From Brevinematales bacterium (GTDB taxonomy: Bacteria; Spirochaetota; Brevinematia; Brevinematales; JAOACQ01): DNA of 43,820 nucleotides. The notes below the pieces were generated by a model. That model made no database searches. It was not told the origin of the DNA and saw only the letters and a program-made list of their open reading frames with translations. The position numbers and the translations under genes were made by a program. Shown one piece after another: positions 41,579 to 43,820 of the stretch. How positions within the stretch are numbered: position 1 is the stretch's first letter; each line of letters begins with the position of its first letter. The stretch covers positions 1-43,820 of the forward strand of contig JAGVOW010000019.1 of the NCBI GenBank assembly GCA_020052515.1, given 5' to 3'.

Positions 41579-43018
41579 TTAATATTTCTTCAAAGTCTCC
41601 ACAATAATTCTCAGCACCGGGTTGGTTAGTGTTCCTGAGTAAGCCATCTCCCCTCTTTTAGCGCGGTTGGCCAGAATAGCGAAGGAATAGGCTTCGTTTT
41701 TATCTTCCAGGATAATGTAGCCGACTAAAGAATTGACTCCTGGTCCGGGAAGTGTGCCGCTTTTGACCCATATTTTTATGTTGTCGGGCGGGACCGGATT
41801 GGAGGCATGGGGATGATGCCCCTGCCAGGCCAGTGTGGGAATAAACGCTTCCCTGATTTTTGGGTCTTTGTAGAAATAGTTCAGCATCTGGGCAAATTGA
41901 TTCGCGCTTATGCGATTGTCCATCGAAAGGCCGCTTCCATCACCCATTTTGAAACTGTCCGGAGCTAAACCGATTTGTTCCTCGCAGAAGTTACACATGA
42001 CCTCAATGCCTTTTTCTCTGGTTCCCGGCACAGAGTGAAAATAAGCCCCCAGGTCTTTTGTCAACATTTCCGCGATGACATTGTTGCTTTCTTGATTCAT
42101 AATGGCCACAGCTTCTCTTAAGGTCTTAGTCTTGATTTTCAACAGGGTTTTTGCTTTCTCTGGAGCGGTTCCTTCTTGAAGCCGTCCATTAAAGGAAATA
42201 CCCTTTTTCAGAAGCGTTTCTTTAAACAATGTCGCGGCATAAAGCCCGGGTCGGCTGACGCCCAGCCGCAAGTATTGATAGCGTTTGTCCCATTCTGTCA
42301 CTGTGCCGAAAACGGAAAAGCTATCCCCCCAGTCTTTTTTAGTAAAAAGCATAGGAGGCATTCCCGGTTTCTCGGAACGGGAAACCTGAATTTTGTATTT
42401 CAATTGCGCGTATCCTGTTTCAGGAATCATCTTAAGGGTCGCTGGCGGGCCGTCTTTCAGATTTAAAATAATCCAGTTGTAGTTAATGGTCAGAGCGCAG
42501 GGAGGGGCGTAAAGGTGCCTCGCGTTATTGCCGAAGCGGTTTTCTTCCTGGTCTAAAAAGGACAAATCAAAAACAATGTTTCCGCTGATAGAACGAATGC
42601 CTTGTTTTATGAGTTCATCCGCGGTTGTTTCCCAATCCGACAGCGTCAGGCTGGGGTCTCCTTTTCCCACTAAATAAATGTCTCCTTTCAAAGTGCCGTT
42701 TTCCACATCTCCATTAATTAAAATCGGAGTTTCAAAACGGTAATCCGGGCCGAATTTGATCAGTGCGACCGCTGAAGGGATCACTTTGAAAGCGGACGCC
42801 GGTATATAAAGCCTTTCGGCATCATGGTTGTAGACAGTTTTCTTTCCATCCACACTCTGGATGACAATCCCCATATTTACACCCTGATAAAGGCTGCGCT
42901 TTAACTCCCGGTCAATGGAAGCCGTGAGAAGTTTTTGCAGATTGTTCTCGTTTGTCAGGGAGTAGCATAAAACCGACATAAACATAAATAAAGTAATGAT
43001 TAACAAACATTGTTTCAT
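41579..43018 (-). CDS. dacB: D-alanyl-D-alanine carboxypeptidase/endopeptidase (PBP4 type)
   Basis: A penicillin-binding protein that trims or cuts peptidoglycan cross-links in the periplasm. The 479-residue chain has a signal peptide (MKQCLLIITLFMFMSVLC). The three active-site motifs are SAFK (Ser75, Lys78), SNN in NQESNNVIAEML, and KSG in WVKSGTLPGPG. The inserted domains II and III characteristic of DacB lie between SAFK and SNN, with NNARHLYAPP and LSDWETTADELIKQGIRSIS. It stands 200 bases upstream of the UPF0182 gene, separated by a palindrome, so the two may be separate units. Confidence 0.92.
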   Translation of the reverse strand: MKQCLLIITLFMFMSVLCYSLTNENNLQKLLTASIDRELKRSLYQGVNMGIVIQSVDGKKTVYNHDAERLYIPASAFKVIPSAVALIKFGPDYRFETPILINGDVENGTLKGDIYLVGKGDPSLTLSDWETTADELIKQGIRSISGNIVFDLSFLDQEENRFGNNARHLYAPPCALTINYNWIILNLKDGPPATLKMIPETGYAQLKYKIQVSRSEKPGMPPMLFTKKDWGDSFSVFGTVTEWDKRYQYLRLGVSRPGLYAATLFKETLLKKGISFNGRLQEGTAPEKAKTLLKIKTKTLREAVAIMNQESNNVIAEMLTKDLGAYFHSVPGTREKGIEVMCNFCEEQIGLAPDSFKMGDGSGLSMDNRISANQFAQMLNYFYKDPKIREAFIPTLAWQGHHPHASNPVPPDNIKIWVKSGTLPGPGVNSLVGYIILEDKNEAYSFAILANRAKRGEMAYSGTLTNPVLRIIVETLKKY

Positions 43019-43042
43019 ATTTACCGCCTTTTTTATATGCCA

Positions 43043-43540
43043 TTAATTGTTCTTTCGAATCAAGAAAGAAAGCAGATTGATTTCATTTTCCATATACCCT
43101 AATACCATCAATTCTTCTTTTGTCTTTCCCTGGCCGATCAGTTCGCGGATTTTTTCGCTTCTGGATAATTCAACCTGAACAGGTTTTGTTTTACGGGGAA
43201 CTTCACGCTGGATAGGAGGCTTTTCTTTTTTGACTTCTGTTTTTTTCTTTTCCACAATCTTTTCAATGACAATGGGGTGGGAAGCGCGGGAAATTTTATC
43301 ATCCATCTGGATCATCTTTTGATTGGCCTTCTGGAGAAGCTGTTCCAGCTCGGCAATTTTATCTTCGAGAATCTCAATGTTTCTGGCGGCCGCGCTGTTG
43401 AACTCGGTGATCAGGCCTTCCAATTCTTTTTTTGAGTCTTGAATAATAATATTCTCTTTAATGTTTTTTATCTTGTTGTTGGTGATAAAAAAAAGATAAA
43501 GAGCAATCCCGAAAATGACCAATGAAAAAAAGATACTCAT
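43043..43540 (-). CDS. membrane-anchored coiled-coil protein
   Basis: The 165-residue protein has one membrane segment (about 2-20), a long coiled coil (25-85) and a Lys/Pro/Glu-rich linker. The last 35 residues (SEKIRELIGQGKTKEELMVL and on) look like a small helix-turn-helix of the kind seen in DUF6115/DUF2802-type proteins near flagellar genes. That family assignment is tentative. It ends 24 bases before the dacB start, same direction. Confidence 0.6.
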   Translation of the reverse strand: MSIFFSLVIFGIALYLFFITNNKIKNIKENIIIQDSKKELEGLITEFNSAAARNIEILEDKIAELEQLLQKANQKMIQMDDKISRASHPIVIEKIVEKKKTEVKKEKPPIQREVPRKTKPVQVELSRSEKIRELIGQGKTKEELMVLGYMENEINLLSFLIRKNN

Positions 43541-43714
43541 AGTTCACCTGTTTTGCTGTTAAAAATTCTGAATTATTTTATTAGCGAACATCAAATGAGT
43601 CAATTATTTTGATTTCTTTTTGTTTTTTAAAACAAAGTAAAAAAATAATAAAAAATGTCTTTGGAAGTGCCATGAAATAAGGGTAAAATGGCAAAAAATG
43701 TACCCAAAGTAATA

Positions 43715-43744
43715 TTGACAGATTGTCTCTGTTTCTCTTAAAAT
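43715..43744 (+). promoter_or_regulatory. promoter for a gene beyond the right edge
   Basis: TTGACA (43715-43720) and TAAAAT (43739-43744) are 18 bases apart. The rest of 43541-43820 is AT-rich with no gene. AAGGGGAG near 43806 could be a ribosome site of a gene starting outside the window. Confidence 0.6.
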
Positions 43745-43820
43745 GATATCCCTAAAAATTTATTTTTACAAAATTTCAATTTTTGGAGTTTTAAACTGTA
43801 ATATAAGGGGAGAAAAAAAA

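Overview
The window looks like a chromosomal piece of an AT-rich, flagellated, diderm bacterium, most likely a spirochaete. The main clue is the gene order fliJ, lytic transglycosylase, then a FlbB-like membrane coiled-coil protein; this resembles the flbA-flbB order of Borrelia. Supporting signs are several outer-membrane-type barrels and lipoproteins, a UPF0182 protein, RNase HIII and frequent TTG/GTG starts. No 16S rRNA is present, so the phylum is an inference.

Layout. Positions 1-5353: the tail of an IS3-like transposase, then a leftward operon gpmI, pcrA, polysaccharide flippase. Positions 5650-6668: HU and ndk, rightward. Positions 6675-8834: a leftward tRNA operon (Pro, Arg, His, Arg, Lys, Leu, Gly), then the trigger factor gene and tRNA-Leu(CAA). 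Positions 8849-11024: a barrel protein and a TPR lipoprotein, leftward. Positions 11190-13746: a phosphoesterase and the three flagellar genes, rightward. Positions 13749-16819: a nuclease, an orphan sugar-ABC ATPase and a LysM/degenerate-M23 protein. Positions 16826-19863: two membrane glycosyltransferases. Positions 19905-21371: a small barrel protein, RNase P RNA and a small charged protein. Positions 21361-29869: a LacI-like sensor fused to HD-GYP, divergent from an operon of chemoreceptor, ppx and ppk. Positions 30077-34633: polA and a TolB-like/barrel protein. Positions 34703-43540: leftward genes for a coiled-coil protein, dacB, UPF0182, rnhC, recX, a lipoprotein, rpiB, aroE and trpF.

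The most unusual material is non-coding. A palindromic repeat with GTAGAGAC-type arms occurs three times. Two copies sit inside the RNase P RNA gene, where they extend peripheral helices. The third, followed by seven T, looks like the terminator of the ABC ATPase gene. A second palindrome family gives perfect 44-bp and 32-bp palindromes 35 kb apart, differing by a paired change at the centre. A different G/C-rich hairpin supplies the last codons of aroE.

The most interesting protein arrangement is at 21361-29869. A cytoplasmic sugar-type sensor that probably degrades c-di-GMP is divergent from a chemoreceptor whose operon also holds both polyphosphate enzymes. This suggests a link between nutrient sensing, motility and polyphosphate. 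That link is inference from gene order. No CRISPR array, prophage or recognisable defence island was seen.
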